DNA of 64,000 bases from Paenibacillus sp. FSL K6-3182 (GTDB lineage: Bacteria > Bacillota > Bacilli > Paenibacillales > Paenibacillaceae): NCBI RefSeq assembly GCF_037976325.1, contig NZ_CP150265.1:4397501-4461500 (forward strand), given 5' to 3'. This document shows positions 36,321-44,113 of the stretch, one piece after another (positions within the stretch are counted from its first letter, which is position 1; each line of letters begins with the position of its first letter). Below the pieces are notes generated by a model. It ran no database searches. It was not told where the DNA came from and was given only the letters and a program-made list of their open reading frames with translations. A program made the position numbers and the translations under genes.

Positions 36321-37652
36321 TTATTTCGCAAGCGATGATTTTTGAAGTCTTGCCGGAATGACGTCATTGCAAACGATATTTTCAAGCGATTCACGCTTAA
36401 CAGCAAGGTCTGCCTGACCATCTTTAACGAAAACGACAGCCGGACGACGAATGCGGTTATAGTTGCTCGCCATTGCATAATTATAAGCACCCGTACAGAA
36501 AACAGCAAGTAAGTCGCCATTTTTTGCTTTAGGCAATTCCAAATCCCAAATGAGCATGTCGCCACTCTCGCAGCATTTGCCCGCGATGGAAACCGTTTCT
36601 TCAGCAGCTTCATTCGCACGATTAGCGAGTACTGCTTCATATTTGGATTGGTATAGCGCTGGGCGAGGGTTGTCCGTCATACCACCGTCTACTGCAATGT
36701 ATTTACGTACACCAGGGATATTTTTGCTTGTACCTACTGTATACAAAGTTGTTCCTGCATCGCCAACCATACTGCGGCCCGGCTCTACCCAAATCTCAGG
36801 CAATGGGAACTCGGCATCTGTAAACTTCGAAATGATAGCGCCAGTAATTGCCGCAACATATTCACTGATTGGCAATGGTGTGTCGCCATCAACATAACGA
36901 ATACCAAAGCCGCCGCCAAGATTGATTACTTTAAACGTTAGGTTAAGCTCATTACGAATCTCAACCGCGAAATCAGCAACCTTGTCCACAGCCATACGGA
37001 AACCTTCAACTTCGAAAATTTGTGATCCAATATGGGAATGAACGCCCAAAACAATCAGGTTAGGCAAAGCAATCGCTTCTTGAATCGCTTGTTTCGCCGC
37101 GCCATTGCCAAGGTCGAAACCAAATTTCGAATCCGTTTGTCCAGTAGAAATATAGTCATGCGTATGTGCTTCAACGCCAGGCGTAATACGAAGTAGAATG
37201 TTTACTTTCTTGCCTTTATCGCCAGCAAGAGCATTCAGAAGCTGAAGCTCCATGAAATTGTCAACTACAAAGCAGCCGATACCAGCATCAAGCGCCATGT
37301 TGATTTCCTCAGGCGTTTTGTTGTTGCCGTGGAAATGGATACGTTCAGCAGGGAAGCCTGCTTGCATTGCTGTGTAAAGCTCACCGTCGGATACAACATC
37401 CAGCGACAGCCCTTCTTGCTCAGCAATCGCACACATTGCCATTACACTAAACGCTTTGCTTGCGTATGCGACTTGAAATCTAAGTCCTGATGCTTTGAAG
37501 GCTTCTACATACTCGCTTGCACGCTTACGAACAAGAGCCTCATCCACAATATATAGTGGCGTACCAAACTGTGCAGCCAAATCAGCCACATCACAGCCGC
37601 CAATTTCCAAATGTCCTTTTTCGTTAATATTACTAGTTCCATGCAGGTACAT
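36321..37652 (-). CDS. lysA: Diaminopimelate decarboxylase
   Basis: Last step of lysine synthesis: decarboxylates meso-diaminopimelate with pyridoxal phosphate. The 443-aa protein has the PLP lysine in YASKAFSV (about residue 66), the glycine-rich loop NLGGGFGIRY (about 244-253), and CESGDMLIWD plus CTGAYNYAMASNYN near the C-terminus. No lysine riboswitch is seen upstream; the leader instead contains a perfect 22-bp palindrome just before the ribosome site GAGGGG. Confidence 0.96.
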   Translation of the reverse strand: MYLHGTSNINEKGHLEIGGCDVADLAAQFGTPLYIVDEALVRKRASEYVEAFKASGLRFQVAYASKAFSVMAMCAIAEQEGLSLDVVSDGELYTAMQAGFPAERIHFHGNNKTPEEINMALDAGIGCFVVDNFMELQLLNALAGDKGKKVNILLRITPGVEAHTHDYISTGQTDSKFGFDLGNGAAKQAIQEAIALPNLIVLGVHSHIGSQIFEVEGFRMAVDKVADFAVEIRNELNLTFKVINLGGGFGIRYVDGDTPLPISEYVAAITGAIISKFTDAEFPLPEIWVEPGRSMVGDAGTTLYTVGTSKNIPGVRKYIAVDGGMTDNPRPALYQSKYEAVLANRANEAAEETVSIAGKCCESGDMLIWDLELPKAKNGDLLAVFCTGAYNYAMASNYNRIRRPAVVFVKDGQADLAVKRESLENIVCNDVIPARLQKSSLAK

Positions 37653-37670
37653 AATTTCCCCTCAGCTTTC

Positions 37671-37692
37671 TTCTATCTGCATGCAGATAGAA
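37671..37692. promoter_or_regulatory. 22-bp perfect palindrome upstream of lysA
   Basis: TTCTATCTGC and its reverse complement abut without a loop (central GCATGC). It sits about 20 bases before the lysA ATG and some 25 bases after a TATACT -10-like box on the minus strand. It could be an operator for a dimeric repressor or an RNA hairpin beside the ribosome site. Confidence 0.5.
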
Positions 37693-37783
37693 CGGATAGA
37701 ATTTGCATTAATAGGTTTAGTATAACGCAATCTACCCGGACTACGAAATGGATAAATCCACATTTCATTTGCATTTTATGAAT

Positions 37784-39430
37784 CTACTCTGTATTTGGCA
37801 TCTTATCGCTCTGCTGAGGCCGCAAAATATTTGGGCGCTGCCTGTTGTACAGGACTGGCTGACGGATGATAATGCTCCAAAGCGCTCCGAGGTCAAACGG
37901 TATAATGGGCCACATATACGGACGATTGAATGAGCGCTCCACGATCAGCATTAGCAAAATAGCCGTCGTCGCAATGACGAAACCCGGCACACTGAAGGCG
38001 GCCACCGATATAATTAACACGAGCCTTACGATTCGATTCGCTAGTCCAAGCTCATAACTTGGTGTTGCGAACATCCCAATCGCTGAAATCGCCATATACA
38101 AAATAACTTCATTAACAAAGACGCCGGTCTTAACGGCAATATCACCAATGAGAATCGCAGCAACTAACGACATAGCCGTTGCGAGAGATGTAGGCGTATG
38201 AACAGAAGCCATACGCAGCAAATCCACGCCTATCTCAGCTAACAGAAATTGTACGACTAATGGCAGTTTGCCGGTCTTACTCGGACCAATAAACTCAAGA
38301 GCAACAGGCTTCATTTCCGGATGCATGACGAACAGCAGCCATAACGGCAGCATGAACAACGATGCCAAAATACCTATAAATCTCACCCAGCGCAGATAGG
38401 TGCCAATAAATGGTGTTTGTCGATTCTCCTCTGCATGCTGCATTAGATCGGTATAAGTAGTCGGCAGCGTCATAACACTTGGCGAAGTATCAACGAATAC
38501 AGCTACAGCACCCTCCAGCAGATGTGCAGCTACCGTATCGGGTCTCTCTGAATATCGAACAAGCGGGAAGGGATTCCAGCCCCTTTTTACAGTAGACTCC
38601 TCCAGTTGCTTGTCCGCAAGCGGCAAGCCGTCTATTTTAACCATAGCGATTTTGTCTTTGACGGACTTAAGCAGCTCCTTGTCCACAATATCGTCGATAT
38701 AAGCGATACAAACGTCCGTTTGTGTCCGATCGCCCACCCGCACAATTTCATATCGAAGCTGGGGATCACGCAGCCGTCTGCGAACAAGTGAAATGTTGAC
38801 CATCAACGTTTCTACGAAGCCATCTCTGCTGCCGCGTACAACCTTCTCAAGCGAAGGCTCCTCTGGTCCTCTTGCGGGGAAAGCCTTCGCATCGATCATG
38901 AGAACACTGGATTCACCATCAATAAACAATGCGGTTACACCGGATAACACGCACGTCAGCATGTTATTCCAATCGTCTTCCTTTATGACCTGCGCCGCAG
39001 GAACATATAAATCAAGGAAGGAATGAAAGGCATCCGCAGATAAATCCTCGGGTTGGAGATACGTTAATCGCTTGAGCACATCTGACAGCAGCGTATCCTT
39101 AACCAAACCATTCAACGACAACATTGCTGTGCGCTTCTCGCCAAACGTCATCTCTCTCACAACAACGTCAAAGCTTACTTTATAACCGATCTCATTTTCC
39201 AATCTTATCAGAACTTCATCCAAATCGCTCGGAATCGGAGTTATGTCCTTATTGCCGTTCTTATTGGAAACAGCTGTGCTGACATTGTTTTTTTTATTAC
39301 CACTACCGAATGATGTTTTGTTTCGAGCAACTCCCGATTCCTCTTTCTGTTGATCCTCATTGACTTCTAAAAACGGAGGTCTTCCATTTTGTTCATTATC
39401 GTTGTCATGAAAATTTTCATTGTCATTCAT
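37784..39430 (-). CDS. spoVAF: Spore germination protein SpoVAF (GerA family)
   Basis: GerA/SpoVAF-family membrane protein of 548 aa. An N-terminal soluble domain (KDTLLSDVLKRL, IEGESSVLMIDAKAF-like segment FIDGESSVLMIDAKAFPARG, RRPLRDPQL-like RRRLRDPQLR) precedes about five membrane helices with TPLVVQFLLAEIG-like LPLVVQFLLAEIGVDLL. The leading 70 residues are Asn/Asp/Lys-rich. In Bacillus it helps release dipicolinic acid during germination. It is next to spoVAB here, with spoVAC-AD-AE missing between them. Confidence 0.88.
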   Translation of the reverse strand: MNDNENFHDNDNEQNGRPPFLEVNEDQQKEESGVARNKTSFGSGNKKNNVSTAVSNKNGNKDITPIPSDLDEVLIRLENEIGYKVSFDVVVREMTFGEKRTAMLSLNGLVKDTLLSDVLKRLTYLQPEDLSADAFHSFLDLYVPAAQVIKEDDWNNMLTCVLSGVTALFIDGESSVLMIDAKAFPARGPEEPSLEKVVRGSRDGFVETLMVNISLVRRRLRDPQLRYEIVRVGDRTQTDVCIAYIDDIVDKELLKSVKDKIAMVKIDGLPLADKQLEESTVKRGWNPFPLVRYSERPDTVAAHLLEGAVAVFVDTSPSVMTLPTTYTDLMQHAEENRQTPFIGTYLRWVRFIGILASLFMLPLWLLFVMHPEMKPVALEFIGPSKTGKLPLVVQFLLAEIGVDLLRMASVHTPTSLATAMSLVAAILIGDIAVKTGVFVNEVILYMAISAIGMFATPSYELGLANRIVRLVLIISVAAFSVPGFVIATTAILLMLIVERSFNRPYMWPIIPFDLGALWSIIIRQPVLYNRQRPNILRPQQSDKMPNTE

Positions 39431-39455
39431 GTTAGCTCACCCCATCCTTACTGTA

Positions 39456-39884
39456 TCACCATTGAAATACTAACCAATCGAATAATGAGCCCAACGTTTT
39501 GCCTAGAACCATTGCCATGACGAGACTAACCATATAAGCAGATAAATTCATTCTTTTGGCCAAAATCGGGAGCACATTCATTACCTCAGTCAAGGCTGCT
39601 GCGAGCATCCCCACAAACATGCCATCAATCAGCCCTGTCGCACTTAAAAACAGACCCGACGGCAGCGAAAGCTTCCAGCTCATAAAATCAGCAAAGGTCC
39701 AGTACAGCGAACCGGATATGACGGCGGTCTCAAACCACACTGACATCCGGTAAGCATTAGCAACTTGAGCAAGTCGCGGAATGAGATCAAGGACAATTAG
39801 CAATGCTACCAACCCACTGCCTACAGCAAGACCCCCTGCCAAGCCTAGCAGAGCAATAAAAATATTAGCAGCGGCACTAATCAT
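39456..39884 (-). CDS. spoVAB: Stage V sporulation protein AB
   Basis: Small membrane protein of 142 aa with about five helices, needed for dipicolinic acid uptake into the forespore. Segments GGLAVGSGLVALLIVLDLIPRL, GLFVGMLAAALTEV-like DGMFVGMLAAALTEVMNVLP and MVSLVMAMVLGKTLGSL match SpoVAB. The ATG is within the end of spoVAA (8-base overlap), six bases after GGGGG. Confidence 0.9.
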   Translation of the reverse strand: MISAAANIFIALLGLAGGLAVGSGLVALLIVLDLIPRLAQVANAYRMSVWFETAVISGSLYWTFADFMSWKLSLPSGLFLSATGLIDGMFVGMLAAALTEVMNVLPILAKRMNLSAYMVSLVMAMVLGKTLGSLFDWLVFQW

Positions 39885-40527
39885 GTTTGTCCCCCTGCGT
39901 TTGATCGTAATCCGATTTTTTACGCATTTCGTCGGCGATGACATAGGCATTTACATTTTCTTGATACATATAGAGCTCAACCTCAAGCGGGTTAGGCTCC
40001 TCATTGAATCGTTTACGGAATAAATGGTTGAAAAACAATACCATCCCAAGTCCAATGCCCAGAGAATAAGGGATTTGAAACCATAGGGGATGCTCCGTGC
40101 GCTTCCCCGTTATCAGCTCGACAATTCGGATATGAACCTCCTTCATACTGACATCCGTATGAAAATTCATAATCGCAAGGCCCGCTCCAAAGAACAGCAG
40201 CAGCCACGAAAAAATAAGCACAGCAATACGCGGTTTTACTGGCTTCTCCGCCACCATAACGAGCACTTGAGGGTCACCGTAGGCTTCTACAGTTAAATCC
40301 GGCTCAAGCTCTCTTATCGCTTTGACGATTTGAAGCAAGTCTATAACGACGCGATTGCCATCCGCCTTCTTGTGCTCGTAAAGAACAAGCCCCTTCAAGC
40401 GGTTCTCAAGCAAGTCATCCTTTGCGAGCAGCCTCGCTGCTTGGCCTAAGGAAATGCGTTGATTCGGTTTCATGTATATCCGTTTTTTCAGACGCAGATA
40501 GAGGACCGAATGGTTTGGTTTTGCCAT
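39877..40527 (-). CDS. spoVAA: Stage V sporulation protein AA
   Basis: A 216-aa protein whose N-terminal cytoplasmic domain (VYLRLKKR-like LYLRLKKRIYMKPNQRISL) is followed by two membrane helices (about residues 103-122 and 152-172) and an acidic tail. It matches SpoVAA in length and layout and is the first gene of the spoVA locus, after sigF, as in B. subtilis. A good sigma-G promoter lies upstream. The start follows GAAGGGAAG. Confidence 0.9.
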   Translation of the reverse strand: MAKPNHSVLYLRLKKRIYMKPNQRISLGQAARLLAKDDLLENRLKGLVLYEHKKADGNRVVIDLLQIVKAIRELEPDLTVEAYGDPQVLVMVAEKPVKPRIAVLIFSWLLLFFGAGLAIMNFHTDVSMKEVHIRIVELITGKRTEHPLWFQIPYSLGIGLGMVLFFNHLFRKRFNEEPNPLEVELYMYQENVNAYVIADEMRKKSDYDQTQGDKHD

Positions 40528-40572
40528 TTGTCAACTTCCCTTCTGCTGATACGTTGGTGTATGTTTCCCTTT

Positions 40573-40603
40573 TAGTATGATAAAAGGACGATTCGGATAC
40601 TCA
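40573..40603 (-). promoter_or_regulatory. Sigma-G promoter of the spoVA operon
   Basis: On the minus strand TGAGTA is followed after 18 bases by CATACTA, matching the forespore sigma-G consensus (TGAATA / CATACTA) at all but one position. B. subtilis spoVA is sigma-G dependent. Confidence 0.7.
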
Positions 40604-40624
40604 TGCAATTTGAGGTAAAAAATA

Positions 40625-40659
40625 GAAAAAAACCAAACCGCCTTAAAGGGCGATTTGGT
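40625..40659 (-). terminator. sigF intrinsic terminator overlapping its stop codon
   Basis: ACCAAATCGCC pairs with GGCGGTTTGGT (11 pairs, one G-T) around a CTTTAA loop, followed by six T. The 5' arm encodes the last residues of SigF and its stop codon lies in the loop. Confidence 0.9.
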
Positions 40660-41398
40660 CTCGGATGGACTGCAATATTTTTTTCTCAAGCCGTGATACC
40701 TGTACCTGTGATATACCAAGCCTGCTCGCTACTTCGGATTGCGTTTTGTCACGGTAATACCGCAAGTATACAATCAATCGTTCACGCTCGCTTAGACCTT
40801 CGATGGCTTCCACAAGCGCAAGCTTGTCAAACCACCGATCCTGAGATTCATCGGCTATTTGATCCATCAGCGTGATAGGGTCCCCGTCATTTTCAAACAC
40901 AGTTTCGTGTATCGAAGTTGGCGGCTTATTCGCTTCTTGAGCGAATACAACATCCTCTGGGGTAATGCCCAGCCGCTCCGCAACCTCGCTAATGGTGGGC
41001 AATCGACCTAACGTTTTGGAAAGCTCATCCTTCATTTTGCGCACCTTATTGGCGGTTTCCTTAAGGGATCTGCTAACTTTCAACGTACCATCATCGCGTA
41101 AAAATCGCTGAATTTCCCCAATGATCATGGGAACTGCATAAGTTGAAAACTTAACATCATAAGACAAATCAAATTTGTCTACTGATTTAAGCAATCCTAT
41201 GCAGCCGATTTGGAACAAATCATCGGGCTCATAACCACGATTGATGAACCGCTGCACGACTGACCAAACTAGCCGAATATTACACTGTACGAGTGTATCT
41301 CTTGCAAGCGTATCGCCGGACTGACTTAACGCAATAAGCCGCTTCACTTCCGCGTCATCCAAGTATGGCTGGGCCGTCTGCTTTAGATTGACATCCAT
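40643..41398 (-). CDS. sigF: Forespore sigma factor F
   Basis: First forespore-specific RNA polymerase sigma factor, 251 aa. Regions 2 (DDLFQIGCIGLLKSVDKFDL, TYAVPMIIGEIQRFLRDD), 3 and 4 (LSERERLIVYLRYYRDKTQ, LGISQVQVSRLEKKIL) are all visible. It is held inactive by SpoIIAB encoded just upstream. The ATG MDVNLKQ is chosen; a TTG three codons earlier shares the AGGGG region. Confidence 0.97.
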   Translation of the reverse strand: MDVNLKQTAQPYLDDAEVKRLIALSQSGDTLARDTLVQCNIRLVWSVVQRFINRGYEPDDLFQIGCIGLLKSVDKFDLSYDVKFSTYAVPMIIGEIQRFLRDDGTLKVSRSLKETANKVRKMKDELSKTLGRLPTISEVAERLGITPEDVVFAQEANKPPTSIHETVFENDGDPITLMDQIADESQDRWFDKLALVEAIEGLSERERLIVYLRYYRDKTQSEVASRLGISQVQVSRLEKKILQSIRDQIAL

Positions 41399-41417
41399 GA
41401 GGTTCAACCCCTATACG

Positions 41418-41864
41418 CTAATTGTAGAGCGCTTTTTTCGATTCAATTCGTTTAAGCATTGCTACGCGTGTGCCGCCGTCTACCTGACTTGAAACCTCAA
41501 AACGATCCATAAAATTTTCCATAATCGTGAAGCCCATTCCAGAGCGCTCAAGCTCAGGCTTCGACGTATAAAGCGGTTGACGAGCAAGCTCCAAATCTTC
41601 AATTCCGCGACCGTTATCCGACACCGTTAAGGAAACCGAATCTCCTTCAATTCTTGCCTCTATTTTGACCTGACAAGTAGGATCGTTCTCGTAGCCATGT
41701 ATAATCGCATTCGTTACAGCCTCGGACACAGCCGTTTTCAAATCATTCAGCTCCTCGAGCGTCGGATCCAGCTGTGACACAAATGCCGCTACCGCGATTC
41801 GTGCAAAGGCTTCGTTTTCCGATCGGGCGCTGAAGGAAAGCGTCATTTCATTGGAACCGTTCAT
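41418..41864 (-). CDS. spoIIAB: Anti-sigma F factor SpoIIAB
   Basis: Serine kinase and anti-sigma factor of 148 aa with a GHKL ATP-binding fold: N-box [13 protein letters not shown] (about residues 45-57), G1 [10 protein letters not shown] and G2 [12 protein letters not shown]. It binds SigF, and phosphorylates SpoIIAA. The ATG overlaps the spoIIAA stop by four bases (ATGA). Middle gene of the classic three-gene spoIIA operon. Confidence 0.97.
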   Translation of the reverse strand: MNGSNEMTLSFSARSENEAFARIAVAAFVSQLDPTLEELNDLKTAVSEAVTNAIIHGYENDPTCQVKIEARIEGDSVSLTVSDNGRGIEDLELARQPLYTSKPELERSGMGFTIMENFMDRFEVSSQVDGGTRVAMLKRIESKKALYN

Positions 41865-42214
41865 GACACCACCTCCAAACTAGAAATTGCGGTACGTTCG
41901 TTTTCATGAATCGTCAGAATTTTGAACAGACCCGACATTTCGAATAGGCGATGAACATTAGGATTCACATCGCAGACGACCATTTTGCCACCCTTGCTCT
42001 TCACCTGCTTGTATCGGCCCAATATGACGCCTAGACCGGAGCTGTCCATGAACTGCAGCTCCTTCAAGCTAAGAATGACATGCTCGCTGTTACCGCGAAG
42101 TAGAGCCTCTTCCATCTTAAAGCGTACGACATCGGCAGTATGATGATCCAACTCGCCCCGAAGCCTTACGATCAGCACATTGCGGTATTGCTCCAATTCT
42201 GCTTGCAGACTCAT
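41861..42214 (-). CDS. spoIIAA: Anti-anti-sigma factor SpoIIAA
   Basis: STAS protein that frees SigF when dephosphorylated. The 117-aa protein has the phospho-site loop [16 protein letters not shown] (Ser about residue 57) and the family opening [14 protein letters not shown]. The start is placed at MSLQAEL because it aligns with the B. subtilis start and gives its exact length; an ATG four codons earlier abuts the AGAGGAG site too closely. Confidence 0.96.
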   Translation of the reverse strand: MSLQAELEQYRNVLIVRLRGELDHHTADVVRFKMEEALLRGNSEHVILSLKELQFMDSSGLGVILGRYKQVKSKGGKMVVCDVNPNVHRLFEMSGLFKILTIHENERTAISSLEVVS

Positions 42215-42231
42215 TATGCTGTTCATCTCCT

Positions 42232-42360
42232 CTAGGTTTTTTCAAACACAAGCAAACGTCTTTGGCGTCTTTCGGACGCTAAAGCAGCTTTGACGGTGAA
42301 CCATAAGGCAAGTATAAGAAAACCATATACCTGCTTATCTATTAAGAAAGAATAGGTCAT
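42232..42360 (-). CDS. Small hydrophobic ORF at the head of the spoIIA operon
   Basis: A 42-codon ORF (MTYSFLIDKQVYGFLILALW, then basic ASERRQRR and end FEKT) with a hydrophobic segment at about residues 12-27, suggesting a membrane peptide with a cytoplasmic positive tail. AGGAGAGG stands seven bases before the ATG. The TAG stop touches the spoIIAA ribosome site AGAGGAG, which suggests translational coupling. It lies after the sigma-H-like promoter, so it would be the first cistron of the operon. No family is recognised, and expression is unproven. Confidence 0.55.
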   Translation of the reverse strand: MTYSFLIDKQVYGFLILALWFTVKAALASERRQRRLLVFEKT

Positions 42361-42451
42361 ACCTATACCTCTCCTAACCTTTCACCGTGAAACGTGGACT
42401 GATCTGCGGTGAGTCAGGTTCAGCCGTTTACACTTGCCGAGATAGAACTAG

Positions 42452-42481
42452 CAATTCTCCAAAATGCTTCACGATTCCTGC
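42452..42481 (-). promoter_or_regulatory. Sigma-H promoter of the spoIIA operon
   Basis: On the minus strand GCAGGAATC is followed after 12 bases by GGAGAATTG, matching the sigma-H consensus (RNAGGAWWW and RNNGAATWW) at nearly all positions. The spoIIA operon is sigma-H and Spo0A controlled in Bacillus. The predicted start lies about 85 bases before the small leader ORF. Confidence 0.75.
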
Positions 42482-42559
42482 ATGCCGACAAAACTAGAAG
42501 CATACCGCTAACAGCTGACAAAAAACGAGTCGCTTTCAGACATAAAGTTTATGTGTTTG

Positions 42560-43768
42560 TTACGCAAATAGACCAGAGAAGGAACGCTTCAACAATTTCC
42601 ACCAGCCTGCCCGTTCAACAGACAAGGGAGCATCCACATCAAATTCTTTGAGCACTTGATCGCCTTGATAGACAACAAGCTTGCCAATCGGTTGACCAAT
42701 TTGAACTGGCGCTTTGAGCGGACCCGCAATTTTCAGCTCATAACGGATATCTTTTGTTGGACTGCCCTTTTTAAGCAGAACGCTGTACGCATGCTTAGCG
42801 ACAAGCGGAAGTTCCGCGGCAGTGCCCTTCTCGATTTTCAGCGTCCCCATCGACTCGCCTTCTTTAATAATCGAGTGATTCATGTACTGCGCGAACGTGT
42901 AATCGAACATTTGCGAAACTTCAGCATTTCTGGTTTTCGTATCTGGCTCTCCCATTACAACAGCAATGACGCGCATGTCATCCCGCCTTGCTGTAGCCGA
43001 GAGGCAATATTTGGCTTCACTCGTGAAGCCAGTCTTCAAACCATCAGCGCCACTATAAAAACGTACTAGTTTATTCGTATTTACGAGCCAGAAAGGCTTC
43101 GCGGACGTCTTTCTTAAGTAATCCTGATAAAGCCCTGTATATTTGGTTACTTCCGAATGCTTTAACAGCTCCCGAGACATCACCGCAATATCATGCGCCG
43201 ATGAGAAATGATTGGCTACAGGCAGGCCGTTTGGGTTAGAAAACTGTGTATCGTTCATGCCAAGCTGCTGGGCCCGCTCATTCATCATCGTTACGAATTG
43301 CTGCTCTGTACCCGCAAGCTTCTCAGCCATAGCCACGGATGCATCATTGCCTGATGCGAGCGCTATGCCCTTAATCATATCGTCTACGGTCATTTCTTCT
43401 CCCGGCTCAAGAAAGATTTGTGAGCCGCCCATAGAAGCTGCGTATTCGCTCGTTTGTACCTTGTCTGTTAGTTTAATCTTGCCGTCATCAAGTGCCTCCA
43501 TAATAAGCAGCAGCGTCATTATTTTGGTGATACTTGCAGGCGGTAGCTTATCATGGCTATTTTTTTCGTAAATAACCGTCCCGCTATCCGCATCCATAAG
43601 GATGGCAGAACGTGCTGAAGGTGCTAAATTAGCGTTAGAGGCCTGACTTTGCGGCGCAGGGGTCGGACCGGGAGCTGGTGTTGGCTCCACAGCAGCAAAA
43701 GCGGCTGTCGGCAGCACAAGCGCGAATGCAAGAATGATTATACAGAGCTTCATAGTACGATTTACCAA
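42560..43768 (-). CDS. dacF: D-alanyl-D-alanine carboxypeptidase DacF
   Basis: Sporulation penicillin-binding protein (402 aa) acting with DacB on cortex cross-linking. Signal peptide (about residues 1-26, cleaved after AFA), a Pro-rich linker (PTPAPGPTPAPQ), then SITK at 79-82, SGN near 139-141 and KTGFT near 247-251, with a C-terminal beta domain. The TTG start is six bases after AGGAGGAG. It stands just upstream of spoIIAA as in B. subtilis. Five 39-bp repeats precede the gene. Confidence 0.93.
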   Translation of the reverse strand: MVNRTMKLCIIILAFALVLPTAAFAAVEPTPAPGPTPAPQSQASNANLAPSARSAILMDADSGTVIYEKNSHDKLPPASITKIMTLLLIMEALDDGKIKLTDKVQTSEYAASMGGSQIFLEPGEEMTVDDMIKGIALASGNDASVAMAEKLAGTEQQFVTMMNERAQQLGMNDTQFSNPNGLPVANHFSSAHDIAVMSRELLKHSEVTKYTGLYQDYLRKTSAKPFWLVNTNKLVRFYSGADGLKTGFTSEAKYCLSATARRDDMRVIAVVMGEPDTKTRNAEVSQMFDYTFAQYMNHSIIKEGESMGTLKIEKGTAAELPLVAKHAYSVLLKKGSPTKDIRYELKIAGPLKAPVQIGQPIGKLVVYQGDQVLKEFDVDAPLSVERAGWWKLLKRSFSGLFA

Positions 43769-43787
43769 CTAAATCTCCTCCTGTTAA

Positions 43788-43983
43788 AGTTTTGAAAAGC
43801 AAAACTTGCTTCGTAAGCATTCGCTTAGTTTTGTGAAGCAAAACTCGCTTCGTAAGCATTCGCTTAGTTTTATGAAGCAAAACTTGCTTCGTAAGCATTC
43901 GCTTAGTTTTGAGAAGCAAAACTCGCTTCGTAAGCATCCGCTTAGTTTTGTGAAGCAAAAACTTACTTCGTAAGTGTTCTAAG
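43788..43983. repeat. Five 39-bp palindromic tandem repeats before dacF
   Basis: Four exact-length 39-bp units and a fifth degenerate 40-bp unit. Each opens with AGTTTTG-TGAAG-CAAAACT (7-bp palindrome) and continues with GCTTCGTAAGC (4-bp palindrome) and ATTCGCTT. Units differ at one to three positions, so the array is still recent. It starts about 20 bases before the dacF start codon, between pdp and dacF. No spacers are present, so it is not a CRISPR. Confidence 0.95.
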
Positions 43984-44066
43984 CTGCGCAATTCGCTTAT
44001 ATTTCTCTTTTTAGTGTTGACTCTTAAGTTGGAAATTATTCCATCAGCTAGAGTTAATTGAAACGC

Positions 44067-44100
44067 AAAAAAATCCGCCCCCAAATTGCGGAGCGGATTT
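44067..44100 (-). terminator. pdp intrinsic terminator
   Basis: AAATCCGC(TCC) pairs with (GGG)GGCGGATTT around a GCAATTT loop; seven T in all run out on the minus strand. It separates pdp from the dacF region. Confidence 0.88.
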
Positions 44101-44113
44101 CATAAAAAAATAT

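Noticed and set aside
37653..37783. Lysine riboswitch before lysA
   Set aside because: The interval is too short and lacks the conserved L-box blocks; only a palindrome and a -10-like box are seen.
43635..44084. Minus-strand frame of 149 codons with five 13-residue repeats (KTKRMLTKRVLLH)
   Set aside because: It arises because the 39-bp tandem repeat is a multiple of three. It overlaps the dacF 5' end in another frame, has no ribosome site, and its content is that of translated hairpin DNA.
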